This document shows, piece by piece, positions 1 to 6,217 of a DNA stretch of 7,538 nt. The stretch's first letter is position 1. Each line of letters starts with the position of its first letter. The position numbers were made by a program, and so were the translations under genes. The notes below the pieces were generated by a model. The model had not been told where the DNA came from. It was given only the letters and a program-made list of their open reading frames with translations, and searched no databases. Source of the stretch: Sphingomonadaceae bacterium. Its GTDB lineage: Bacteria > Pseudomonadota > Alphaproteobacteria > Sphingomonadales > Sphingomonadaceae. The stretch lies in assembly GCA_019239785.1 (NCBI GenBank), contig JAFAZM010000230.1:1-7538 (forward strand). The letters run 5' to 3'.

Positions 1-1096
1 TCTGCATCTCGTAGATCAGGGTGGTGAGGACGCGGGCGCCGGAGGCGCCGATCGGGTGGCCGATCGCGATCGCGCCGCCATTGACGTTGACCCGGTCCGA
101 CTCCCAGCCGAGCTCCTTGCCGACCGCGAGCGCCTGGGCGGCAAAGGCCTCGTTCGCCTCGATCAGGTCGAGGTCCGCGATCGTCCAGCCGGCCTTCTCC
201 AGCGCCTTCTTCGACGCGGGCACCGGGCCGATGCCCATGATCGAGGGATCGACGCCGGCCGAGGCCCAGCTCGCCACCCGGGCGAGGATCGGCGCGCCGC
301 GGCGCTCGGCCTCCTCGCGGCTCATCAGCACGAGTGCCGCGGCGCCGTCGTTGAGGCCGGAGGCGTTGGCGGCGGTGACTGTGCCCTCCTTCCTGAAGGC
401 GGGGCGGAGACCCGAAAGGCCCGCCTGCTCGACGCCGTCGCGGATATATTCGTCCGTATCGACCACGGTCTCGCCCTTGCGGGTCTTGACCGTCACCGGC
501 GCGATCTCGTCCCTGAAGCGGCCGGAGCTGCGCGCCGCCGAGGCCTTGTTCTGGGAGGCGGTGGCGAAGGCGTCCTGCTCGTCGCGGGTGATCTGGTATT
601 GCTCGGCCAGATTCTCGGCGGTGATGCCCATATGATAATTGTTGAAGACGTCGGTCAGGCCGTCCTTGATCATCGTGTCGACCAGTTCGACCGCGCCCAT
701 CTTGGTGCCGCCGCGCAGGTTCTGGGCGTGGGCGGAAAGGCTCATGCTCTCCTGGCCGCCGGCGACGACCACGGCGGCGTCGCCGGTCTGGATCGCCTGG
801 CTGGCGAGCGCGACCGCGCGCAGGCCCGAGCCGCAGACCTGGTTGACGCCCCAGGCCGGCACCTCCTTCGGGATGCCCGCGCCCATCGAGGCCTGGCGGG
901 CCGGATTCTGGCCTTGGCCGGCGGTCAGCACCTGGCCGAGGATGACCTCGGAGACCTCCTCCGGCGCGACCCCCGCCTGTTCGAGCGCGGCCTCGATCGC
1001 GACGCGGCCGAGCTCGTGCGCCGGGGTTGCGGCGAAGGCGCCGAGGAACGAGCCCACCGGGGTGCGCTTGGCGGCGGTGATGACGACGTCGGTCAT
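1..1096 (-). CDS. phaA: Acetyl-CoA C-acetyltransferase (thiolase), 3' end cut by window edge
   Basis: Biosynthetic-type thiolase: condenses two acetyl-CoA into acetoacetyl-CoA, the first step of polyhydroxybutyrate synthesis (reversible), in the cytoplasm as a probable tetramer. The visible 365 residues begin MTDVVITAAKRTPVGSF, a standard thiolase N-terminus. The acylated cysteine is C88 in NQVCGSGLRAV, and NVNGGAIAIGHPIGASGAR carries the catalytic H347. The second catalytic cysteine (CxGGG motif) would lie just beyond position 1; the usual length is about 390 residues, so roughly 25 are missing. The start is supported by GGAG at 1105-1108, 8 nt upstream. The thiolase family is certain. The phaA assignment, rather than a degradative atoB-type paralogue, rests on the PhaC-like gene and phaR next door. 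The 158-bp gap to the upstream PhaC-like gene holds two hairpin repeats, so co-transcription is uncertain. Confidence 0.93.
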   Translation of the reverse strand, partial: MTDVVITAAKRTPVGSFLGAFAATPAHELGRVAIEAALEQAGVAPEEVSEVILGQVLTAGQGQNPARQASMGAGIPKEVPAWGVNQVCGSGLRAVALASQAIQTGDAAVVVAGGQESMSLSAHAQNLRGGTKMGAVELVDTMIKDGLTDVFNNYHMGITAENLAEQYQITRDEQDAFATASQNKASAARSSGRFRDEIAPVTVKTRKGETVVDTDEYIRDGVEQAGLSGLRPAFRKEGTVTAANASGLNDGAAALVLMSREEAERRGAPILARVASWASAGVDPSIMGIGPVPASKKALEKAGWTIADLDLIEANEAFAAQALAVGKELGWESDRVNVNGGAIAIGHPIGASGARVLTTLIYEMQ

Positions 1097-1118
1097 GGAT
1101 GAGTCTCCAGATCTTTCT

Positions 1119-1153
1119 CCCTCTCCCTGCAGGGGAGAGGGCCGGGGTAAGGG
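1119..1153. repeat. Palindromic repeat, copy A
   Basis: An imperfect hairpin of CCCTCTCCC, TGCA and GGGGAGAGGG (1119-1141) is followed by GGGGTAAGGG (1144-1153). Read on the minus strand it has the same order of parts (CCCTTACCC then CCCTCTCCCC...GGGAGAGGG) as copy B at 1186-1241. The two are therefore inverted, diverged copies of one element. It lies in the 5' leader of phaA. Repeats of this look are scattered through alphaproteobacterial genomes; that statement is from general knowledge, not tested here. Confidence 0.6.
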
Positions 1154-1185
1154 CCTGATGTAGGGTGGGGGCCTCCTACTTCGAG

Positions 1186-1241
1186 CCCTCACCCTGCGGC
1201 CGCTCCGCGGCCGCTGTCCCTCTCCCCGAACCGGGAGAGGG
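1186..1241. repeat. Palindromic repeat, copy B, just after the PhaC-like gene
   Basis: CCCTCACCC (1186-1194) is followed by two perfect GCGGCCGC octamers (1196-1203 and 1207-1214) around TCC. A perfect 9-bp stem follows: CCCTCTCCC at 1218-1226 and GGGAGAGGG at 1233-1241, with a 6-nt loop. It begins 13 nt past the stop of the minus-strand PhaC-like gene, so it could form a 3'-end hairpin on that transcript. No T-run follows, so it is not a classical intrinsic terminator. Confidence 0.6.
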
Positions 1242-1254
1242 AATCGGCGCAGCC

Positions 1255-2331
1255 CTAGCAGCTTGCTGCACTGCGGGAAAGCCAGGCTGCCAGCGGTTCC
1301 CAGAGCAATTCCTGCGCGCGGGAGCCGACCACCATGCCGACATGGCCGAGGCCGAGATCGAGCCGCTCGCCGGCGCGGACCGCGGTCGCGGCGGGGACGA
1401 TGCGGTCGCTGGTCGAGACGATGTTGAGCAAAGGCACGGAGAGCGATTCGGGGGCGATCGCCGCGCCGGCCACCAGCCATTGGCCGCCACCGCTGAGATC
1501 GTCGCGGAACAGGCCTTCGAACATTTCGCGCGCCGCCGCCTCGGACAAAGGCGGGCCGTCATTCGCCCAATCCTCCAGACGGACGAAGGTCCGCGCGGCC
1601 TCGCCCTCGAGCGCGGCAAAGGCCTCGAACTTGGCGATCGTGCGCGCCGGGTCGAGGTTCCAGAAGGCCGCCTGCAGCACCTCCATCGGCAGCAGGCCGA
1701 GCGCTTCGACGGTCGGCTGGGCCGAGGCCCAGAGCCGGGCGAGCTGGGCGCGACACTCTTCGGGGAAGCCGCCGAAATGCCAGGGCGCGGCGATCGTGGC
1801 GACGCGCGCCACGGGGCCGAGCTGCGCGGCCGCGAGCGCCATCGTCCCGCCGAGGCAATAGCCGACCAGGTCGGCCCGCTCGCCAAGCCCCGCGAGCAGC
1901 GGCAGCAGGATGTGCTCGACATGGCCTGCGACCGACAGCCCCCGCCGCGCCGCATCGGGCCAGCCCCAGTCGAGCAGCAGCACGCGCCGCCCCCGGCCGG
2001 CAAGCCAGCGCAGCAGCGAGCGGTCGCCCATGTCGAGCACCGTCGGGGGGTTGATCAGCGAGGGCACGACCAGCAATGGCGGCCCGCCGCCGCCATAGTC
2101 GCGCAGCACCGCGCCCCGGGCCTCGGCGATCGCCGGCAGCAGCGGCGGCGGGGGCGGGCGCTCGGCCTGCTGATATTTCCTGAGGCCCTCCAGGGCCGCC
2201 TTCATCCGCGCCGGATTTGCTGCGGTCTGCTCGCGCAGCATCTCCAGGAACAAAGGGAGCGGCCGGGGGCGATGTTGCGGTGCGGCAAACTTTGGTGCTA
2301 GAGCCGTCGCCTCAGCGGAGGATGGTTGCAT
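1255..2331 (-). CDS. Short PhaC-like alpha/beta-hydrolase with cysteine nucleophile
   Basis: A 358-aa alpha/beta-hydrolase of the PHA synthase/depolymerase superfamily. The lipase-like box is VGYCLGGTMA with C159 in place of serine, as in PhaC polymerases. The other triad candidates are D309 (STSDRIVP) and H330 (GHVGMV), with spacing close to class III PhaC. Further PhaC-like stretches are VVPSLINPPTVLDM (88-101) and LEDWANDGPPL (252-262). A Pro-rich linker lies at 59-66. It lacks the long N-terminal domain of class I/II synthases (about 560-600 aa), and no PhaE-like partner is present in the window. The likely role is PHA polymerisation or thioester/polymer hydrolysis on granules; the sequence cannot decide between them. 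The chosen ATG overlaps the phaR ATG and has only a weak GGGA upstream. In-frame ATGs at 2364-2370 would extend it 39 nt into phaR and have no Shine-Dalgarno. Confidence 0.85.
   Translation of the reverse strand: MQPSSAEATALAPKFAAPQHRPRPLPLFLEMLREQTAANPARMKAALEGLRKYQQAERPPPPPLLPAIAEARGAVLRDYGGGGPPLLVVPSLINPPTVLDMGDRSLLRWLAGRGRRVLLLDWGWPDAARRGLSVAGHVEHILLPLLAGLGERADLVGYCLGGTMALAAAQLGPVARVATIAAPWHFGGFPEECRAQLARLWASAQPTVEALGLLPMEVLQAAFWNLDPARTIAKFEAFAALEGEAARTFVRLEDWANDGPPLSEAAAREMFEGLFRDDLSGGGQWLVAGAAIAPESLSVPLLNIVSTSDRIVPAATAVRAGERLDLGLGHVGMVVGSRAQELLWEPLAAWLSRSAASC
2275..2288. promoter_or_regulatory. TGC-rich palindrome upstream of phaR (possible operator)
   Basis: TTGCGGTGCGGCAA is a perfect TTGC-N6-GCAA inverted repeat 41 nt before the phaR start, inside the 5' part of the divergent PhaC-like gene. 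PhaR proteins of other alphaproteobacteria are reported to bind TGC/GCA-rich DNA and to autoregulate. The assignment here is inference, and such palindromes occur by chance in GC-rich DNA. Confidence 0.25.
2317..2321 (+). promoter_or_regulatory. Ribosome binding site fixing the phaR start
   Basis: GGAGG lies 8 nt before the ATG at 2330. The nearer ATG at 2322 is in another frame that soon stops, so 2330 is the start. This site lies inside the first codons of the divergent PhaC-like gene. Confidence 0.8.
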
Positions 2332-2866
2332 GGCGGGGTCCCGGTCCGATGACGGCGTGATCATCATCAAGAAATATGCGAACCGGCGCCTCTACGATAC
2401 CGAAAGCTCATCCTACATCACGCTCGAGCGCCTCGCCGAGATGGTCCGCCAGAAACGCGAGTTCAAAGTGGTCGACGCCAAGACCGGCGAGGACCTGACC
2501 CGCGGCGTCCTCACCCAGATCATCATGGAGGAGGAAGCGCGGGGCACGAACATGCTGCCGGTCAATTTCCTGCGCCAGCTCATCTCGATGTACGGCGATC
2601 AGATGCAGGCGGTGGTGCCGCAATATCTCGAAGCCTCGCGGGAGGCGCTGCAGCGCAACCAGAGCCAGTTCCGCGAGGCCATGGCCGGCGCCTTCGCCGC
2701 CAATCCCTTCACCGAAATGGCGCGCCGCAACATGGAAATGTTCACCAGCGCCGCCCAGGCCGGCAAGTCCGCACCCAAGGCGAACGACGACACCCGGGCC
2801 GAGCTTGACGACCTCAAGGCCCAGCTCGCGGAGCTGCAGCAGAAGCTGAACAAGCTGGCGGGGTGA
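2330..2866 (+). CDS. phaR: Polyhydroxyalkanoate synthesis repressor PhaR
   Basis: A 178-aa cytoplasmic regulator that, in characterised relatives, binds both PHA/PHB and DNA. It represses phasin and its own gene until polymer accumulates and titrates it away. The N-terminal DNA-binding domain (about residues 12-70) opens with the hallmark IIKKYANRRLYDTESS and continues VVDAKTGEDLTRGVLTQII. A PHB-accumulation region follows at about 74-115 (MLPVNFLRQLISMYGDQM). The C-terminus (153-178) is Leu/Lys/Glu-rich and looks like a coiled coil suited to oligomerisation. Length is normal for the family. It diverges from the PhaC-like gene with the two ATGs overlapping in CATG (2329-2332), so its promoter must lie inside that gene. 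It converges on the beta-barrel gene across a hairpin. Confidence 0.96.
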   Translation: MAGSRSDDGVIIIKKYANRRLYDTESSSYITLERLAEMVRQKREFKVVDAKTGEDLTRGVLTQIIMEEEARGTNMLPVNFLRQLISMYGDQMQAVVPQYLEASREALQRNQSQFREAMAGAFAANPFTEMARRNMEMFTSAAQAGKSAPKANDDTRAELDDLKAQLAELQQKLNKLAG

Positions 2867-2878
2867 GACCGCGCCCTA

Positions 2879-2909
2879 TCCTCCCCATCGCCTTCGGCGA
2901 CAGGGAGGA
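2879..2909. terminator. Hairpin between convergent phaR and the barrel gene
   Basis: The outer stem TCCTCCC (2879-2885) pairs with GGGAGGA (2903-2909). A CA/CA internal mismatch separates it from an inner stem TCGCC (2888-2892) / GGCGA (2896-2900) with a TTC loop. It begins 12 nt after the phaR stop and ends 11 nt before the stop of the opposite gene, where a bidirectional terminator is expected. Neither side has a proper T-run, so termination efficiency is unknown. Confidence 0.5.
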
Positions 2910-2920
2910 AAGGTCAAATC

Positions 2921-3844
2921 TCAGAACCGGAAGATCAGCCGCGCCGACAGGCGCCATTCGTTGAGGCTGATTCGCGTCACCCCCGGCGAGGCGCCGGGAT
3001 AGGCGTCGCTCGTGCCGAGGCTGATCGACCCCGGCGACGTGCCGGCCGGGAAGGTGATCGTGCCGCCGCTGACCGTGGCGTTCGGGCATGCGGTGTTGGG
3101 GATGCAGGTGCCCAGGTCGACATTGTGCTTGCCATAGTCGCTGTAGCGCGCGTCGAGGCCGATGCTGACATGGCTTGCGACCTGATGCTCGCCGCCAACG
3201 CCCGCCGTCCAGCCGGTGAGCGTACCGCGCTGGGACGATGCGATGACGACCGGCCCGATCGTCGGGGTGGCGAAGGGCGCATTGCCGGCGCTTGGCGCGG
3301 CATTGCCAGCCGGCACCAGATAGGTGTCCGCGCCGCGCAGCCGGATGCGCGCGCCGGCGACGCCGCCGGCCGCATAGATCATGCTCGGCCCCCAGGAGTA
3401 GCCGATCCGGCCGCGGGCGGACCAGTCCCAGGAGATCCGGGCGTCCCGATTGATCGTGACCGTCCCCGGCGGCTCGAGCGAGGTGGCCGGCTTGGCCACG
3501 GCGACGGAAACCGCCCCCGAGTTGCGCGGCCCGTGCCCGTCGCCCTCCAGCCCGAACAGCCAATTGCCGGTCTGGATGAGGAAGCCGGCGGTCCCGCCAT
3601 AGACGAAGCCCGTGCGGTGGTCGGAGGCCGAATAGGCGATGGTCGTGCCCGGAACGACGGTCAGCGGCTGGCTTCCCGGCGGGTTGATGTTGGTGAGCTG
3701 GAAGACCGAATCCGCCCCGCCGGCATGGAGCTTGCCGCTCGAGACGCCGACGTCGGCCCCGAGATAGAAACCCGACCAGTTCTGCGCGCCCGCCATTGTG
3801 GGCATCGTCAAGGCCAGAACGGCGGCAAGCCAGCGAATTTGCAT
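2921..3844 (-). CDS. Outer-membrane beta-barrel protein (Omp25/31-like porin family)
   Basis: A 307-aa exported protein. A Sec signal peptide covers residues 1-20 (MQIRWLAAVLALTMPTMAGA, cleavage before QNWSG). The mature start NWSGFYLGADVGVSSG is the usual first strand of the Omp25/Omp31/RopB-like beta-barrel family. Further family-like strands are GFVYGGTAGFLIQTGNWLFGLEGD, WSARGRIGYSWG and LTGWTAGVGGEHQV. It ends LSARLIFRF, with the C-terminal phenylalanine recognised by the BAM machinery. C247 and C253 sit close together before the last strand and could form a disulfide in an external loop. GGGAGG lies 7 nt upstream of the ATG. It diverges from the membrane-anchored HTH-TPR gene across 111 bp, which suggests but does not prove that this regulator controls it. 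The ligand or pore role cannot be deduced. Confidence 0.9.
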   Translation of the reverse strand: MQIRWLAAVLALTMPTMAGAQNWSGFYLGADVGVSSGKLHAGGADSVFQLTNINPPGSQPLTVVPGTTIAYSASDHRTGFVYGGTAGFLIQTGNWLFGLEGDGHGPRNSGAVSVAVAKPATSLEPPGTVTINRDARISWDWSARGRIGYSWGPSMIYAAGGVAGARIRLRGADTYLVPAGNAAPSAGNAPFATPTIGPVVIASSQRGTLTGWTAGVGGEHQVASHVSIGLDARYSDYGKHNVDLGTCIPNTACPNATVSGGTITFPAGTSPGSISLGTSDAYPGASPGVTRISLNEWRLSARLIFRF

Positions 3845-3938
3845 CGAACAGCCTCCCCAACGTGCCGACGGACACGCGCCGGCTCCGGGTCAGGCTAACC
3901 GGCCGCCGCAATCGGTGCTAAAGGTAGGACGGGACAGA

Positions 3939-3957
3939 TCGGGGCATTTCGGGGCAT
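3939..3957 (+). repeat. Tandem 9-nt repeat over the start of the HTH-TPR gene
   Basis: TCGGGGCAT occurs at 3939-3947 and again at 3949-3957, ten bases apart (about one helical turn). The second copy contains the first two bases of the start codon. The repeats may be chance, a short binding site, or the result of slippage. The G-run is the only Shine-Dalgarno-like sequence present and lies very close to the ATG. Confidence 0.5.
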
Positions 3958-5260
3958 GGCGCTGAACGGCAACGGATCGGGGCGGAGCGGACGGCTGAAA
4001 AGCTGGAAGGAGATCGCCGCCTTCTTCGGGGCCGACGAGCGTACCGTGAAGCGCTGGGAGGTGAAGCGCGGCCTGCCCGTCCACCGCCTGCCGGGCGGCG
4101 CCAAGTCCACCGTCTATGCCGAAACCGCCGAGCTCGAATTGTGGCTGAAGGGCGAGCCGGCCGCATCGGCCGAGGCGGCCCGGCCGCTGCAACGCCGGTC
4201 CGTGCGGATCGCGGCCGCCGCCGCTCTGCTCGTTGCGGCGGCAGGCGGCGCGCTGGCGCTGCGCGGCTTCGGCCCGGCCGCGCCGACGCACCACCAGCCG
4301 TCGCAGCCGGTGGCCGATCTCTATTTCGCCGGCCGCTACAATTTCGAGCGGCGCACGCCCGAAAGCCTCAATCGCGCGGTCCAATTGTTCGGCGAGGCGA
4401 TCCGCCGCGATCCGGCTTATGCGGAGGCCTATGCGGGCCTCGCCAATTGCCACCTGCTGCTGCGCGAATATGCCGGCGTGCCGGACACGATCGCCTATCC
4501 GCGCGCGCGCGCGGCGGCGGAACGGGCGCTGGCGCTCGACGATTCCCTGGCCGACGCCCATGCCGCGCAGGCGTTCATCACCTTCTTCTACGACCGCAAT
4601 TTCGCGGCGGGGCTCAGCGGCTTTCGCCGCGCGATCGCGCTCGATCCGGCCTCGGCCGGCGCACGGCACTGGTATGCGTCCGCGCTCTATCATGCGGGCG
4701 ACGTCCCCGCCGCCCTGGAGCAGATCAACGCGGCGCAGCGGCTCGAGCCGCAATCGCAATCGATCCTCGCCGACAAGGCCCTGATCCTCTTCGCGGCCGG
4801 CCGCGCCGCGGAATCGATCGCACTGCTGCGCCAGATGGAGGCGGCCGACCCCGCTTACCTCTCGCCGCACGCCTATCTCGCCGGCATCCATCTCGCCCAA
4901 AGCGACTATCCCGCCTATCTCGCCGAGGAGAGGATCGCAGCGCGGCTGACCGGGAGCGCGGATCGCCAGTCGATCGTCGACGCGGCGACGCGCGGCTATG
5001 CGGCCGGCGGCGGGCCGGCGATGTTCGAGGCGATGCTGGAGCGGCAGCGCGCGCTCTACGCCGCCGGCCGCGAGCATGCCTTCGATCTGGCCGTCACCTA
5101 CGCGATGGCCGGCCGCCAGCGCGAGGCGATGCACGCGCTGGACGTCGCCGTGCACGATCGCGACCCCTATCTGGTCGGCCTGCGCATCGATTCCCGGCTC
5201 GCCAATCTGCGCGACCTGCCGGATTTCCAGCGGCTCGCGCTCAGCGCCGGCGGCGGGTAA
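3956..5260 (+). CDS. Membrane-anchored HTH regulator with TPR domain
   Basis: A 434-aa protein in three parts. Residues 14-66 are a small helix-turn-helix (LKSWKEIAAFFGADERTVKRWE, then GLPVHRL, then a wing and LELWLKG), resembling MerR/excisionase-type DNA-binding domains. Residues 83-102 are a single Ala/Leu-rich transmembrane helix preceded by RR and R84, predicting the N-terminus in the cytoplasm. From about residue 118 the protein is alpha-helical with TPR-like repeats (for example 138-171, the repeats ending in ALDD and ALDP motifs, and more to about 330), predicted to be periplasmic. Similar HTH-TM-TPR proteins are known in other bacteria, for example Acidobacteria. The order of parts recalls CadC/ToxR one-component regulators, though the DNA-binding domain is a different type. 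The periplasmic TPR presumably senses a protein or envelope signal. It diverges from an outer-membrane barrel gene, and its last 20 bp overlap the convergent methyltransferase gene. The ligand and targets are unknown. Confidence 0.85.
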   Translation: MALNGNGSGRSGRLKSWKEIAAFFGADERTVKRWEVKRGLPVHRLPGGAKSTVYAETAELELWLKGEPAASAEAARPLQRRSVRIAAAAALLVAAAGGALALRGFGPAAPTHHQPSQPVADLYFAGRYNFERRTPESLNRAVQLFGEAIRRDPAYAEAYAGLANCHLLLREYAGVPDTIAYPRARAAAERALALDDSLADAHAAQAFITFFYDRNFAAGLSGFRRAIALDPASAGARHWYASALYHAGDVPAALEQINAAQRLEPQSQSILADKALILFAAGRAAESIALLRQMEAADPAYLSPHAYLAGIHLAQSDYPAYLAEERIAARLTGSADRQSIVDAATRGYAAGGGPAMFEAMLERQRALYAAGREHAFDLAVTYAMAGRQREAMHALDVAVHDRDPYLVGLRIDSRLANLRDLPDFQRLALSAGGG

Positions 5261-6110
5261 GGGGCGCGGCCGGCTTCACGAAGCGCAGCGTCATCCGGTC
5301 GCTCTCGCCGATCGCGGCGTAGCGGGCGCGGTCCCGGTCGCCGAGCTGGTAGGTCGGGGGCAATGTCCAGACGCCCTCCGGCCAGTCGGCCGTGTCGCGC
5401 GGATTGGCGTTGATCTCGGAGGCGCCGACGAAGCGGAAGCCGGCCGCCTCGGCGAGCCGGCGCACGGTCGAGACCTTGACGTAGCCGCTGCTTCCCTCGC
5501 GCGCCGGATCGGCGCCCTCCGGCAGGCGATGATCCTCGATGCCCAGCGTGCCGCCCGGGCGCAGCATCGCGAACATCTGGCGGAACGCCTCCTCGGCATA
5601 AGGGTGGCGGTCCCGCCGGTAGCCGACCAGCCAATTGTGCACGTTGCGGAAGGTAAGGACGACGTCGGCGCTGCCGTCCGGCACGCGCGGCTCGGACGGC
5701 TCCCAGGCGGGAAAGGCGACCGGGACGATGGCGCCATAGAGCGCCGGATTGGCGGCCATCATCCGCCGCATCCCGTCATTGCCGTTCGTGCCCATCGAGG
5801 CGGCGTAATAACGGCCGCCGCCGCGGGCGAGATAGGGGGCGAGGACCTCCGTATACCAGCCACCGCTCGGCCAGATCTCGACCAATGTGTCGGACGGGCG
5901 CACGCCGAAGAAGGAGAGGGTCTCGAGCGGATGGCGATAGCGGTCGCGCGCGACATTGGCCGGGGTGCGGGAGGGAGCGGCGATCGCGGCGGCCAGCGCG
6001 CCCTGCCGCGCGGCGGCGCTGCCGCTCCGCTGCGCCAGCGCTGCGGCGGCCGCGCCGCCGAGCAGTAGGGCGGCGGCGGCGAAAAAGGCGGCGGCAGGCT
6101 GGCGCTTCAT
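5241..6110 (-). CDS. Exported class I SAM-dependent methyltransferase-like protein (COG4798-type)
   Basis: A 289-aa protein with a Sec-type signal peptide (MKRQPAAAFFAAAALLLGG, cleavage expected after ALA at 26), so it should act in the periplasm or at the membrane. The body is a Rossmann methyltransferase fold. YRHPLETLSFFGVRPSDTLV (58-77) leads into motif I VEIWPSGGWYTEVLAPYL (77-94). Then come ADVVLTFRNVHNW and the acidic-loop-like LRPGGTLGIEDHR. These match the 'predicted methyltransferase' family COG4798 as I recall it, in which motif I is usually PGGGWYTE; here the first glycine is serine (S82). The substrate is unknown, and where SAM would come from outside the cytoplasm is an open question. 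The start at 6110 is chosen because GGGAG lies 6 nt upstream; the adjacent ATG at 6113 would be only 3 nt away. It overlaps the HTH-TPR gene tail-to-tail by 20 bp. Confidence 0.85.
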   Translation of the reverse strand: MKRQPAAAFFAAAALLLGGAAAAALAQRSGSAAARQGALAAAIAAPSRTPANVARDRYRHPLETLSFFGVRPSDTLVEIWPSGGWYTEVLAPYLARGGGRYYAASMGTNGNDGMRRMMAANPALYGAIVPVAFPAWEPSEPRVPDGSADVVLTFRNVHNWLVGYRRDRHPYAEEAFRQMFAMLRPGGTLGIEDHRLPEGADPAREGSSGYVKVSTVRRLAEAAGFRFVGASEINANPRDTADWPEGVWTLPPTYQLGDRDRARYAAIGESDRMTLRFVKPAAPLTRRRR

Positions 6111-6116
6111 CATCTT

Positions 6117-6121
6117 CTCCC
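6117..6121 (-). promoter_or_regulatory. Ribosome binding site deciding the methyltransferase start
   Basis: GGGAG on the minus strand, 6 nt before the ATG at 6110 and 3 nt before the ATG at 6113. The spacing favours the second of two tandem ATGs. Confidence 0.65.
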
Positions 6122-6134
6122 TAGATAGAAACGT

Positions 6135-6188
6135 CTCGGGCCGCGCATTGCATTGCCGCGATCCCGAGTGGCCGGATGAGTCCATCCG
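6135..6188. promoter_or_regulatory. Inverted repeats in the methyltransferase / small-protein divergent region
   Basis: The 107-bp divergent region holds CTCGGG (6135-6140) facing CCCGAG (6163-6168), and a perfect CGGATG-AGTC-CATCCG palindrome (6173-6188). GCATTGCATTGC lies between them. These could be an operator pair or leader hairpins of the plus-strand gene. No convincing -35/-10 pair was found, so the role is unproven. Confidence 0.3.
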
Positions 6189-6217
6189 ACCTGAAATCGC
6201 TCTTGGGGGAAGATTGC

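Noticed and set aside
56..1102. Long plus-strand open frame opposite the thiolase
   Set aside because: It is antisense to a clear thiolase; the Arg/Ala/Gly-rich translation matches no family and is typical of GC-rich mirror frames.
1165..2301. Long plus-strand open frame opposite the PhaC-like gene
   Set aside because: It mirrors a gene with recognisable catalytic motifs, has no recognisable domain, and lacks a ribosome site.
2275..2304. TTGCGG ... TAGAGC as a phaR promoter
   Set aside because: The -35-like box is fair, but the -10-like box matches only three of six bases at 18-nt spacing; not strong enough to annotate.
3845..3955. Promoter boxes in the barrel / HTH-TPR divergent region
   Set aside because: TTAGCA/TTAGCC-like pairs can be spaced correctly but match consensus too poorly to call.
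3890..5155. 421-codon minus-strand open frame opposite the HTH-TPR gene
   Set aside because: Low-complexity Arg/Gly/Ala composition; the plus strand has the HTH, TM and TPR signals.
4998..6068. Plus-strand open frame bridging the TPR and methyltransferase genes
   Set aside because: It runs through two better-supported genes in other frames and looks like codon-bias shadow.
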